Assembly: GCF_008725655.1 (NCBI RefSeq) | Contig: NZ_VYXP01000001.1 | Location: 186,001-250,000, forward strand | Reading direction: 5' to 3' | DNA length: 64,000 nt | Origin: Marinihelvus fidelis | GTDB taxonomy: Bacteria; Pseudomonadota; Gammaproteobacteria; Xanthomonadales; SZUA-36 | Part shown: positions 8,994 to 17,887 of the stretch, piece after piece | How positions within the stretch are numbered: the stretch's first letter is position 1 | How the letters are laid out: each line of letters begins with the position of its first letter | Made by a program: the position numbers and the translations under genes | Notes under the pieces: model-generated | Seen by the model: the letters and a program-made list of their open reading frames with translations, nothing else | Told to the model about the DNA's origin: nothing | Databases searched by the model: none

Positions 8994-9191
8994 TCAAATC
9001 GAATCGATCCACTCATCGACCTCGCGCTCGGCGGCGTCGCGTGACTTGCCGTAACGCTCCTGGATCTTGCCGGCGAGCTGCTCGCGGCGACCCTCGACCT
9101 GGTCCCAGTCGTCGTCGGTGAGCTTGCCCCACTGATTGCGGGCCTTGCCCTTGAATTGCTTCCAGTTGCCTTCGATGGTGTCCCAGTTCAT
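8994..9191 (-). CDS. CsbD family stress protein
   Basis: A 65-residue hydrophilic protein with the CsbD signature (MNWDTIEGNWKQFKGKA at the N-terminus and the GKIQERYG segment). CsbD-like proteins are small, abundant and induced by general stress; their biochemical role is unknown. A strong AGGAGG lies seven bases before the ATG. The gene stands alone and has its own terminator. Confidence 0.93.
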   Translation of the reverse strand: MNWDTIEGNWKQFKGKARNQWGKLTDDDWDQVEGRREQLAGKIQERYGKSRDAAEREVDEWIDSI

Positions 9192-9419
9192 GACAGACCT
9201 CCTGTGTGATTCGGGTTCACCCGATTAGATGCAATCGGTATGCCAGAAGCGGGCAGGCCATTGGCAATGCGGGTTTCGCGGGGCTGCCGCGCCGCGCCGG
9301 GCGTCTTTTTGCGGCAGATTCTTCCCGGTGATGTAATTCTTGCAACGTGCCGCCGGGTGTTCCGTCAACGTCTCCGGGGCAAGGGCGGCGATCGTTCCGG
9401 ATTGGGGTAAACTGGAGAA

Positions 9420-12206
9420 ATGGCGGTTGGCCTGACAATAGGGGGATTCATCGCTGGCCTGCTGCTGATGGCCGGCAATGACTGGTTTTTGGCGCCCATC
9501 GCCGGCGCCGGCCTGGGTTTCCTGCTGGGCCGCCTGCTGGGCCTCGAGAAGCGCATCAAGGAACTGCAGTACGACTTCGAGAAGCTGTGGCGCCAGGTGA
9601 ACGAGGCCGGCGGTCGTAAGGATGCAGACGCACCGGCCGCCGCCACACCGCCGGAAACGAAGGTACCTACCCAGCCAGCCACGGGGCCTGCCGAAGACGT
9701 AAGCCACCTGCCCGTTGATGGGCCGGCCAGGGACTCGGTGCCTGAGCTGGACCCGGAACCCCCAGCACCCGAATCCACCTCAGAACCGGCTGCGACCGAT
9801 CCCCGCCCGGCAGCCAGGCCGCCCGTATTCACGCCCGAAGCGCCGCCGCCGTATGTCCAGACCTTTTTCAGGCAACTGGGTGGCTGGCTTTCGTCGTGGT
9901 TCACCACCGGCAATGTGCCGGTCAAGGTGGGGGTCATCCTGTCCTTTATCGGCGTTGCGTTCTTCCTGAAGTATGCCGTCGACAACGAGCTGTTCAGCCT
10001 GCCCATCGAGTTCCGTCTGCTGGCGGTGGCGGCCGGCGGGCTGGCCATGGTGGTGGTGGGTTGGCGGCTGCGACACCGCCTGCGCGTGTATTCGCTCAGC
10101 CTGCAGGGCGGCGGCGTGGGCGTCCTGTTCCTGGTCATCTTCGCGGCGTTGCGGATCTGGCAACTGCTGCCGGCGGGTATCGCGTTCGTGCTGCTGGTGG
10201 CACTGACCGCATTCACCTGCGCGCTGTCGGTGCTGCAGAAATCGCGGGCGCTGATCGTCCTGGGCGCGGTGGGCGGTTTCCTGGCGCCGGTGCTGGCGTC
10301 GACGGGGCAGGGCAGCCACGTCACGCTGTTCAGCTACTACCTGGTCCTGAACCTGCTGATCGTGGCGGTGGCCTGGTTCCAGGCCTGGCGCGCCGTGAAC
10401 CTGGTTGGCTTCGTGTTCACCTTTGTGATTGGCAGCCTGTGGGGGTACCACTATTACCGGCCGGGGCTGTTTGCCAGTACCGAACCGTTCCTGGTGGCGC
10501 ACTTTGTGCTCTACCAGGTGATCGCGATTCTCTACGCGCTGCGTCAACCGCCCAGGAAGATCGGCCTGGTCGACGGTACGCTGGTCTTCGGTACGCCGGT
10601 GATCGTTTTCGCGCTGCAGGCGGCGCTGGTGAGCGATACCGAGTACGGGCTGGCCATCAGCGCGGCCGTGCTGGCGGTGTTCTACGCGCTGACGGCCACC
10701 TGGCTGCACCGCCGCCATGGCGCGGCCCTGCAGGTGCTGCGTGATTCCTTTCTGGCGCTCGCGGTAGCGTTTGCGACCATTGCCATTCCGCTGGCGCTGG
10801 ATGCCGGCTGGACGGCCACGGCCTGGGCGCTGGAGGGTGCGGCCCTGATCTGGCTCGCCACGCGCCAGCCACAGCACCTGGCCAACTTTGCCGGCGCGAC
10901 GCTGATCGTTTTCAGTGGCTGTGCGTTCGTGCTGCACGGCTGGCGTAATGATGTGGGCTGGCCGGTGCTGAACGGCAATGTTCTGAATGGTGCGCTGATC
11001 AGCCTGGCGGCGCTGTTCGCGGCAAGGCGGCTGGAGCACTTCAGGTTGCCGCCCGTGGGCAGGCTCTATGGCGTCATGGCCTGGGGCCTGTTCGCTTGGG
11101 GTGTGCTGTGGTGGCTGGGTACCGGGGTCGCGGAAATCGACGACCGCGTAGGCCGGGACCTGCAGATGGCAGCCGTGGTGCTGTTCCTTTCCGCCACCGT
11201 AGTGGTTTCGGCCTGGTATGGGCAGAATCGGGACTGGGCCATGGCGCGCGGCCTGGCGCTGCTGTTCCTGCCGGCGCTGGCCTTGCTGGCCCTGCATGGC
11301 ACCGATCAATACGGACATTTCCTGGGCGGCCTGGGCTGGCTGGCCTGGCCGGTGGCGTTTGTTGTGCAGGCCTGGCTGGTCCGTTCGATGGACCGGCAGG
11401 GCCATCGGTCGGCCCGGACCTGGCATGTCGGGACGGTTATCCTGCTGACCCTGATGGTGGCCGTTGAGCTGGGATACCAGGTGGGCGAGTGGGTTTCCGG
11501 CGCCTGGGATATCGCCGCTGCGAGCGCGGTCCCGGGCATCGCCGCCCTGGTCATCTGGCGGTTTCGCCGCAGTCCGGCCTGGCCGGTTCCTGCGCATCCG
11601 CTGGCCTATTTTGCGCTCAGCCTGTGCATGGTGGCGGGGCAGATGCTCTACCTGGGCGTTGTCACCTACACCCTGCCGGGTGACACCGGGCCGCTACCCT
11701 ACATGCCGGTGCTCAACCCGTTTGACCTGGCGGTACTGTTTGCCGGTGGTGTCGCGCTGTTGTCGCTGGTGGTCATCCGGCGTGATCAGGCTGGGCTTGG
11801 AAACACGGGTGCGCCCGCCGTGCTGTCGGCCTACCGGCTCTTGCTGGGCGCCACGTTCCTGGTGTTGACGACACTGGCCTTGCTGCGTGGCGTGCACCAC
11901 CTGGCCGCCGTGCCATGGGATGCCGACCGGCTATTCGATTCGGTGGTGGCGCAGACCGCGTTGTCCATCTACTGGGGCATGCTGGGCTTCGCCGGCATGG
12001 TCCTGGGCGCCCGGCGTGGGCAGCGGGGCCTTTGGCTGGCCGGCGCAGGATTCATGGCACTGGTGGTGCTGAAGCTGTTCCTGGTGGACCTGGGCAATTC
12101 CGGCACCATCGAGCGCATCATTTCCTTTATCGGCGTGGGTGTACTGCTGCTGGTGGTCGGCTATTTCGCGCCGGCGCCGCCGCGCGTACCGGAGGACGAA
12201 TCGTGA
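9420..12206 (+). CDS. DUF2339 polytopic membrane protein
   Basis: A 928-residue inner-membrane protein. The first two helices (residues 5-45) are followed by a short coiled segment (KRIKELQYDFEKLWRQV) and a Pro-rich linker to about residue 150. The remaining 770 residues are nearly continuous hydrophobic helices, more than twenty by eye, with the GxxxKVGVILSFIGVAFFLKYAVD opening typical of DUF2339. Function is unknown. It overlaps the next gene by 4 bp (GTGA), and the DUF2339/DUF3999 pairing is a recurrent one. Confidence 0.9.
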   Translation: MAVGLTIGGFIAGLLLMAGNDWFLAPIAGAGLGFLLGRLLGLEKRIKELQYDFEKLWRQVNEAGGRKDADAPAAATPPETKVPTQPATGPAEDVSHLPVDGPARDSVPELDPEPPAPESTSEPAATDPRPAARPPVFTPEAPPPYVQTFFRQLGGWLSSWFTTGNVPVKVGVILSFIGVAFFLKYAVDNELFSLPIEFRLLAVAAGGLAMVVVGWRLRHRLRVYSLSLQGGGVGVLFLVIFAALRIWQLLPAGIAFVLLVALTAFTCALSVLQKSRALIVLGAVGGFLAPVLASTGQGSHVTLFSYYLVLNLLIVAVAWFQAWRAVNLVGFVFTFVIGSLWGYHYYRPGLFASTEPFLVAHFVLYQVIAILYALRQPPRKIGLVDGTLVFGTPVIVFALQAALVSDTEYGLAISAAVLAVFYALTATWLHRRHGAALQVLRDSFLALAVAFATIAIPLALDAGWTATAWALEGAALIWLATRQPQHLANFAGATLIVFSGCAFVLHGWRNDVGWPVLNGNVLNGALISLAALFAARRLEHFRLPPVGRLYGVMAWGLFAWGVLWWLGTGVAEIDDRVGRDLQMAAVVLFLSATVVVSAWYGQNRDWAMARGLALLFLPALALLALHGTDQYGHFLGGLGWLAWPVAFVVQAWLVRSMDRQGHRSARTWHVGTVILLTLMVAVELGYQVGEWVSGAWDIAAASAVPGIAALVIWRFRRSPAWPVPAHPLAYFALSLCMVAGQMLYLGVVTYTLPGDTGPLPYMPVLNPFDLAVLFAGGVALLSLVVIRRDQAGLGNTGAPAVLSAYRLLLGATFLVLTTLALLRGVHHLAAVPWDADRLFDSVVAQTALSIYWGMLGFAGMVLGARRGQRGLWLAGAGFMALVVLKLFLVDLGNSGTIERIISFIGVGVLLLVVGYFAPAPPRVPEDES

Positions 12207-13594
12207 CCGTGAAACCACTGTTGACCCTGCTGCTGGCCGGGCTCGCGGCCATGCCCGCGCCGGCCGTCGCGCAAGTGCCAGCTCGGGATGACTATGCCTG
12301 GCACTTCCCGGTGGAGGTGACGCAGGCCGGTGAATACCAGGTCGTGGATATCCCGCTGGCGGTCTACCGTTCGGCGCATGACGCGAGCCTGCGCGACCTG
12401 GGTATCTATAACGGGGTCGGGCAGGCCGTGCCGCGCATCATCGAACGGCCCGGCGACGATGCCGAGGTGCTCGAGTCGCTCACGCCGCTGGGTGTGATCC
12501 CGTTGTACGGCGAGGTGGCGGAGTCACAGCGGCGACTGAACGTGCTGATGCAACTGGATGAACCGGGCACCACGCTGCAGTTCCGCTCGGTGGTGCCGGA
12601 GCCCACCGAACCGGGGCAGCAATTACAGGCGTTGATCGTCGATCTGCGTGAGCACGAGGAGCGCATCTCGGGCCTGGCGTTCACCTGGTCCGGGGCGGCG
12701 GATGGCTTTATCGGCACGGTGATTGTCGAGCAGGGCGACGACCTGGCGGACTGGCGCCCGCTGGCGCGTGGCACGCTGGCCGAACTCGCGTTTGAAGAGG
12801 CGCGCATCGAAGAGAACCGGGTTGGCGTGGATGGCCCCATCGGCGATTACCTGCGGGTGACCTGGCGTGACATGCCGGCAGGTTGGCGACCGGCGACCAT
12901 CACCGCCATTCGCCACGATCGCGGCCCGGCGGCCGAGCGTGACTGGCTTGAACTCGAGCCGCGGGAAGCAGGTGAAGACGGGCGCGAATTCACCTTCGAT
13001 GCCGGCGGCTACCTGCCGGTCGACCGTCTGGAACTGGTGTTGCCTGGCGGCAACGGCGTGGTCCGTGCGGCCGTTTATGCCCGCGAGGGCAGCGAGGGAC
13101 CCTGGCGCCACGTCCATGAAGGCGTGTTCTACCGCGTCAACACGTCGGGCACAGTGCTGCAGTCCGGCGCGGGTGCCATCGTGCCCAGCCGCGCAGACCA
13201 CTGGCGCGTCCGGGTGCTGTCCGGGCAGGTCAACGGTGCGCCAGTCCTGCGCCTGGGCTGGCGGCCCGAGCGCCTGCTGTTCCTGGCCCAGGGTGATGGG
13301 CCGTTCACGCTGGCTACCGGTCGCGCGCGGGACCAGGGTGAGCAATTCCCGCAGCAGCGGCTGCTAGGCGATAACGCGCTGTTTTCCATGCTCGGGCAGG
13401 CCGGGGAACCGTCCCTGGCCGTGCTGGGCGCACGCCAGGCCGGCGCCGGTGAAATTGCTCTGGCGGCGGAGCCGGACTGGTCCTGGAAGACCGTGCTGGT
13501 CTGGATCGGGCTGTTCGCGGCGGTGGGGATTGTGGGGTACCTTGTGCTCTCCTTGTTACGGGAATCCGATGCCACTAAAGTGAGCGATACATAA
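12203..13594 (+). CDS. DUF3999 family membrane protein
   Basis: A 463-residue protein starting at the GTG at 12203, inside the stop of the DUF2339 gene. It has a cleavable-looking signal peptide (VTVKPLLTLLLAGLAAMPAPAVAQ), a long extracytoplasmic beta-rich region beginning with the DYAWHFPVEV segment typical of DUF3999, and a single C-terminal transmembrane helix near residues 425-450. The upstream open frame is a shadow of the previous gene. Coupled translation suggests that the two proteins act together, probably as a periplasmic domain on the DUF2339 channel-like body, but this is inference. Confidence 0.88.
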   Translation: MTVKPLLTLLLAGLAAMPAPAVAQVPARDDYAWHFPVEVTQAGEYQVVDIPLAVYRSAHDASLRDLGIYNGVGQAVPRIIERPGDDAEVLESLTPLGVIPLYGEVAESQRRLNVLMQLDEPGTTLQFRSVVPEPTEPGQQLQALIVDLREHEERISGLAFTWSGAADGFIGTVIVEQGDDLADWRPLARGTLAELAFEEARIEENRVGVDGPIGDYLRVTWRDMPAGWRPATITAIRHDRGPAAERDWLELEPREAGEDGREFTFDAGGYLPVDRLELVLPGGNGVVRAAVYAREGSEGPWRHVHEGVFYRVNTSGTVLQSGAGAIVPSRADHWRVRVLSGQVNGAPVLRLGWRPERLLFLAQGDGPFTLATGRARDQGEQFPQQRLLGDNALFSMLGQAGEPSLAVLGARQAGAGEIALAAEPDWSWKTVLVWIGLFAAVGIVGYLVLSLLRESDATKVSDT

Positions 13595-13611
13595 CTCCAG
13601 AACACGGCTCA

Positions 13612-14592
13612 ATGCGTCACTCACGATTTACCCTGGCGGGGCTGGTCTTCCTGGCCGGCCTGTTGGCCGGCTGTGCGCGGCAGGACGACGTGGTCGTCCT
13701 CAAGCTGGCCCACGCGCTGGATACCCAGCACACGGTGCACCTGGGCATGGTGCACATGGCCGAGCAGCTGCACGCCTATTCCGGCGGAACCATGCGCGTG
13801 GATATCTACCCCAGCGCGCAGCTGGGCGCCGAGCGCGACCTGGTCGAACTGGTGCAGATCGGCTCCCTGGCCATGACCAAGGTATCGGCAGCGCCTCTGG
13901 AAGCGTTCGTGCCCAGCATGAAGGTGTTCAGCATTCCCTACGTGTTCCGCGATCGCGGGCACTATTTCCGCGCCCTGGATTCGGCCATCGGCCAGGAACT
14001 GCTTGATTCGGTGGCCATCGCCCGGCTCAAGGGCATGGGCTACTACGATTCGGGCAGCCGCAGTTTCTACATGGTCGACACACCGGTCGAAACGCCCGCG
14101 GACATCGCCGGGGAAAAGATCCGCGTCATGAAAAGCCAGACGGCGGTCGAAATGGTCGCCGCGATGGGCGGCAGCGCCACGCCGATTTCCTGGGGCGAGC
14201 TGTACTCCGCACTCCAGCAGGGCGTGGTCGATGGCGCGGAGAACAACCCGCCGTCGTTTTACCTGTCCGGCCACTACGAAGTCTGCAAGTACTATGCGCT
14301 GAACGAGCATTCGGCTGTGCCGGATATCCTGCTGATGAGCGAGTACGTCTGGGAGTCGCTGGATGCACAGCAGCAGCAATGGGTTCAGCGTGCGGTCGAC
14401 GACTCCGTCGCCTACCAGCGCGAGCTGTGGAACACGGCGACCGAAGAAGCGCTGGCCGCCGTCAAGGCCGCCGGCGTGACCGTCACCTACCCGGACAAGG
14501 CCCCGTTCATGGCCGCCGTGCAGGGCATGAAAGCGTCCTATGACGGCACCGAGGTCGGGCGCCTGATCGCAGCGCTGGAGGGCGTGGAATGA
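13612..14592 (+). CDS. dctP: TRAP transporter solute-binding lipoprotein (DctP family)
   Basis: A 326-residue periplasmic binding protein with a lipoprotein signal (lipobox LLAGC, Cys21). The DctP core motifs are present: AQLGAERDLVELVQIG, the FxIPYVFRDRGH stretch, the GEKIRVMKS strand with the arginine that normally binds a substrate carboxylate, and the WGELYSALQQGVVDGAENN helix. The ligand is probably a carboxylate, unidentified. It begins 17 bp after the DUF3999 stop and overlaps the small permease gene by 4 bp. A lipidated DctP is less common than a freely secreted one. Confidence 0.92.
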   Translation: MRHSRFTLAGLVFLAGLLAGCARQDDVVVLKLAHALDTQHTVHLGMVHMAEQLHAYSGGTMRVDIYPSAQLGAERDLVELVQIGSLAMTKVSAAPLEAFVPSMKVFSIPYVFRDRGHYFRALDSAIGQELLDSVAIARLKGMGYYDSGSRSFYMVDTPVETPADIAGEKIRVMKSQTAVEMVAAMGGSATPISWGELYSALQQGVVDGAENNPPSFYLSGHYEVCKYYALNEHSAVPDILLMSEYVWESLDAQQQQWVQRAVDDSVAYQRELWNTATEEALAAVKAAGVTVTYPDKAPFMAAVQGMKASYDGTEVGRLIAALEGVE

Positions 14593-15092
14593 AGCTGTTG
14601 ACGCCGTTGGCGGATGGCCTGGAAGCCGTGCTCAAACACGTGCTGGTGGCGCTGATGGTCGCCCTTGTCGGCGCGGTCAGCTGGCAGGTGATTTCCCGTT
14701 ACGTGTTTTCTGCACCCAGCTCCTGGACCGAGGAAGTCGCACGCTTTCTGCTGATCTGGGTCAGCCTGTTGGGCGCCGCCTATTCGACCCGGCACCGGGC
14801 GCACCTGGGCCTGGACCTGCTGGCGCAGAAGGTCACGGGGAAGGCCGAGGCCTGGCTGCATGGATTCACCGCCTTCGTCATCGTGTTGTTCGCACTGGGC
14901 GTGCTGGTCGTTGGCGGCGGCAAGCTGGTGGCGCTGACCTGGGAACTGAAACAGACCTCCGCGGTGCTGGGCATACCCGTGGCCATCGTCTACTCGGTGA
15001 TCCCGTTGACCGGGGCGCTGATCACGTTGTTCGCCCTGAGCCCGGCCAGTGGGGCGACAACCACCGACCCGGTGTTGGGGGGTGAATCATGA
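14589..15092 (+). CDS. dctQ: TRAP transporter small permease (DctQ family)
   Basis: A 167-residue four-helix membrane protein. The FSAPSSWTEEVARFLLIWVSLLGA segment is the DctQ family signature. It overlaps both neighbours by ATGA (dctP stop and dctM start), so the three subunits are translationally coupled. Confidence 0.93.
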   Translation: MKLLTPLADGLEAVLKHVLVALMVALVGAVSWQVISRYVFSAPSSWTEEVARFLLIWVSLLGAAYSTRHRAHLGLDLLAQKVTGKAEAWLHGFTAFVIVLFALGVLVVGGGKLVALTWELKQTSAVLGIPVAIVYSVIPLTGALITLFALSPASGATTTDPVLGGES

Positions 15093-16384
15093 GTATTGCC
15101 GTGTTGCTGGTGACATTCGCCCTGCTGTTCACGATGGGCGTGCCCATCGCCTTCAGCCTGGGGCTGGCCACGCTGGCGACCATGCTGATGACCATGGGTT
15201 TCGACCCGGCGGTCACGACCATCGCCCAGCGCATGGCCGGTGGCATCGACAGCTTTTCCCTGCTCGCCATTCCGCTGTTCGTGCTGTCCGGCCAGCTGAT
15301 GGCCCAGGGCGGCATCGCCCGGCGCGTGGTGGCCTTTTCGAAGGCGCTGATCGGCGCGGTGCCGGGTGGCCTGGCCTTCGTCAACGTCATTTCCTGCATG
15401 ATTTTTGGCGCCATTTCCGGTTCCGCGGTGGCCGCGACCTCCGCCATCGGCGGTTTCATGATCCCGGAAATGAACAAGGCGGGTTACGACAAGAATTTCA
15501 ACGCGGCCGTCACCGCCACGGCTTCGACCACGGGGCTGCTCATTCCGCCCAGCAATATCCTGATCATCTACGCGGTGGCCAGCGGCGGGGTCTCCATCGC
15601 GGCGCTGTTCGTGGCGGGCTACCTGCCCGGGTTGCTGGTGGGGCTGGCGCTGATGCTGGTCTGCGGCATCTACGCCAAGCGCAACAATTTCCCGGCGGGT
15701 GAGCGGGTATCGCTGGGCGTGGTGGCACGCACGGCGGTTGCCGCGTTCCCCAGCCTGTTCCTGATCGTGCTGGTCATCGGCGGCATCATCGCCGGCATCT
15801 TCACCGCCACCGAGGCGGGCGCCATCGCGGTGCTCTACGCCTGGGTGCTGTCGATGTTCATCTACCGGGAGATCGACCTGGCCGACCTGCATGCCCTGGT
15901 GCTGAAGTCGGTGGAGACCACCGCCATTGTCATGTTCCTGATCGCGACCTCGATGGCGATGTCGTGGATCCTGGCCTACGAGAACATCCCGGCGCTGGTG
16001 GCCAACGCGATGGTCACCATCAGCGACAATCCCATCATCATCCTGTTGCTGATCAACGTGGTCCTGCTACTGGTGGGCATCTTCATGGACATGACGCCGG
16101 CGGTGCTGATCTTCACACCCATCTTCCTGCCCGTGGCGGTGGAGCTGGGCATGTCGCCGCTGCATTTTGGCATCATGATGGTGCTCAACCTGTGCATCGG
16201 GCTGTGCACGCCGCCGGTCGGGGGCATTCTGTTTGTCGGCTGCGCGATCGCAAAGACCAGTATCGGCCAGATCGTGCGGCCGATGATTCCCATGTTCCTG
16301 GCGATGTTCCTGGCCCTGATGATGGTGGCCTACGTGCCGGCCATCAGCGAGGCGCTACCGCGGTTCTTTGGGCTGATCGACTAG
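15089..16384 (+). CDS. dctM: TRAP transporter large permease (DctM family)
   Basis: A 431-residue protein with about twelve hydrophobic helices and the DctM landmarks: GVPIAFSLGLA near the start, AIPLFVLSGQLMAQGGIARR, GAISGSAVAATSAIGGFMIPEM, the TGLLIPPSNILIIYA block and C-terminal CIGLCTPPVGGILFVGCAI. With DctP and DctQ it forms a complete sodium- or proton-coupled TRAP system. It converges on the guanine deaminase gene 33 bp away. Confidence 0.95.
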   Translation: MSIAVLLVTFALLFTMGVPIAFSLGLATLATMLMTMGFDPAVTTIAQRMAGGIDSFSLLAIPLFVLSGQLMAQGGIARRVVAFSKALIGAVPGGLAFVNVISCMIFGAISGSAVAATSAIGGFMIPEMNKAGYDKNFNAAVTATASTTGLLIPPSNILIIYAVASGGVSIAALFVAGYLPGLLVGLALMLVCGIYAKRNNFPAGERVSLGVVARTAVAAFPSLFLIVLVIGGIIAGIFTATEAGAIAVLYAWVLSMFIYREIDLADLHALVLKSVETTAIVMFLIATSMAMSWILAYENIPALVANAMVTISDNPIIILLLINVVLLLVGIFMDMTPAVLIFTPIFLPVAVELGMSPLHFGIMMVLNLCIGLCTPPVGGILFVGCAIAKTSIGQIVRPMIPMFLAMFLALMMVAYVPAISEALPRFFGLID

Positions 16385-16417
16385 CTTGCCGGGTCTCGGG
16401 TGAGTTTTCCGGGTTAA

Positions 16418-17752
16418 TCAGTTCGCATTTCGCCGATGTTGGCAGATGCCGTTGATGAAAGTCGCCTGAACGGCACGGTCGTCGCCCATGATCATCTGGA
16501 TGAACAGGGCATCATGGATGTCTTCGGCAAATTTCATCCGGTAGTCGATGATGGGCGTCGACTTCATGTCCAGCACCACCAGGTCCGCTTCCATGCCTGT
16601 TGCGATACTGCCGACCTTGTCTTCGAGGTACATCGCGCGGGCGGTGCCTCGGGTGGCCAGGTAGAACGCGTGGCCGGCCGTCAGCGCCTGTCCGTGCGTT
16701 TGCGCGGCCGTGTAAGCGGCGTTGAGCGTTTCGAAAATGGAGAACGACGTGCCGGCGCCGAGATCCGTGCCCAACCCCACCCGGACGGGGCGGCCGTGGT
16801 CCATGGCCCGGTAGAGATCAAAGCAACCGCTACCCAGGAAAAAGTTCGACGTCGGGCAATGTGCAATGGCAGACCCGGTGCAATGCATGGCATGGAGTTC
16901 GTCATCGGTCAGGTGGATGCAGTGGCCAAACACGGCGCGGGGGCGACACAGTTTGCTGTGGTCGTAGACGTCAAGGTAGCCCGCGTGCCCCGGGAACAGT
17001 TCGCTCACCCACTCGATTTCACGGGTGGTTTCGGACAGGTGGGTCTGCATGTAGACGTCCGGAAACGCGTCCCACAACTGTCCGGCGGCGTCCAGTTGCT
17101 CCTGGGTGCTGGTCGGCGCGAAACGGGGTGTGATCGCGTACATCAGCCGCCCCCTGCCGTGCCATTTTCGAATCAGGGCCAACGAGTCGTCGTAGCTGCT
17201 TTGCGTGGTGTCCAGCAGATCAGGTGGGGCGTTGCGGTTCATCATGACCTTGCCGGCGGCCAGGCGCATGCCAAGGCGTTCGGCGGCCTCGAACAACGCG
17301 TCCACTGATTGAGGAAAGACGGTGCCGTATACGCAGCTGGTGGTGATGCCGTTGCGCAGGTTCTCGCGCAGGAAGACATCCGCGACCGACGCGGCGAAGG
17401 CCTTGTCGGCAAACTTGCGCTCGGTGGGGAAGGTGTACCGGTTCAGCCAGTCCAGCAGTTGTTCACCAAATGCCGCGATCATCGGTGTTTGCGGGAAATG
17501 CACGTGGCTGTCGATAAAGCCGGCCGAGATCAGCGCATCGGGGCCGTAGCTCGTGATCGCCAGGTCCGCCGGCAACTGTGGTTGTACATGACCCGCCGGG
17601 CCAAAATGGGTGATGAGGCCGCCACCAAAGGCGACGATGGCGTCCGACTCGTAAACCAGGGTGTCTTCCAGGCCGGCCTGGAAGGGGTCGCCGGTGAACG
17701 TCAACGCGGGTCCGCGAATGGCGCTGGTGGGTGTGGGCAGGCTGTCGGTCAT
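16418..17752 (-). CDS. guaD: guanine deaminase
   Basis: A 444-residue amidohydrolase (ATG at 17752; an upstream GTG at 17776 would add 8 residues and neither has an ideal ribosome binding site). It carries the zinc motif HVHFPQ (SHVHFPQ near residue 82), the HLSET block, GHCIHL and GLGTDLGAG with the catalytic aspartate, and the PTERKFAD segment typical of guanine deaminases. The enzyme converts guanine to xanthine in purine catabolism. No other purine genes are in the window. It diverges from the propeller/cytochrome gene. Confidence 0.9.
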   Translation of the reverse strand: MTDSLPTPTSAIRGPALTFTGDPFQAGLEDTLVYESDAIVAFGGGLITHFGPAGHVQPQLPADLAITSYGPDALISAGFIDSHVHFPQTPMIAAFGEQLLDWLNRYTFPTERKFADKAFAASVADVFLRENLRNGITTSCVYGTVFPQSVDALFEAAERLGMRLAAGKVMMNRNAPPDLLDTTQSSYDDSLALIRKWHGRGRLMYAITPRFAPTSTQEQLDAAGQLWDAFPDVYMQTHLSETTREIEWVSELFPGHAGYLDVYDHSKLCRPRAVFGHCIHLTDDELHAMHCTGSAIAHCPTSNFFLGSGCFDLYRAMDHGRPVRVGLGTDLGAGTSFSIFETLNAAYTAAQTHGQALTAGHAFYLATRGTARAMYLEDKVGSIATGMEADLVVLDMKSTPIIDYRMKFAEDIHDALFIQMIMGDDRAVQATFINGICQHRRNAN

Positions 17753-17887
17753 GTCGGTTGATGTGGCTGTTCCCACTCCATTCTAGTGGTTTGGCCCCTT
17801 GCCGGCGTCGCGTTCGTGTCGTCAGGTCTGGGTTCCGCCCGCGTTTTCATTGACAATGGACAGGTTCCCGAAAGTCAATCAGCTGTT

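Noticed and set aside
17850-17879. Sigma-70 promoter with TTGACA for the propeller gene
   Set aside because: The -10 candidate GTCAAT is poor and would leave almost no leader before the TTG start.
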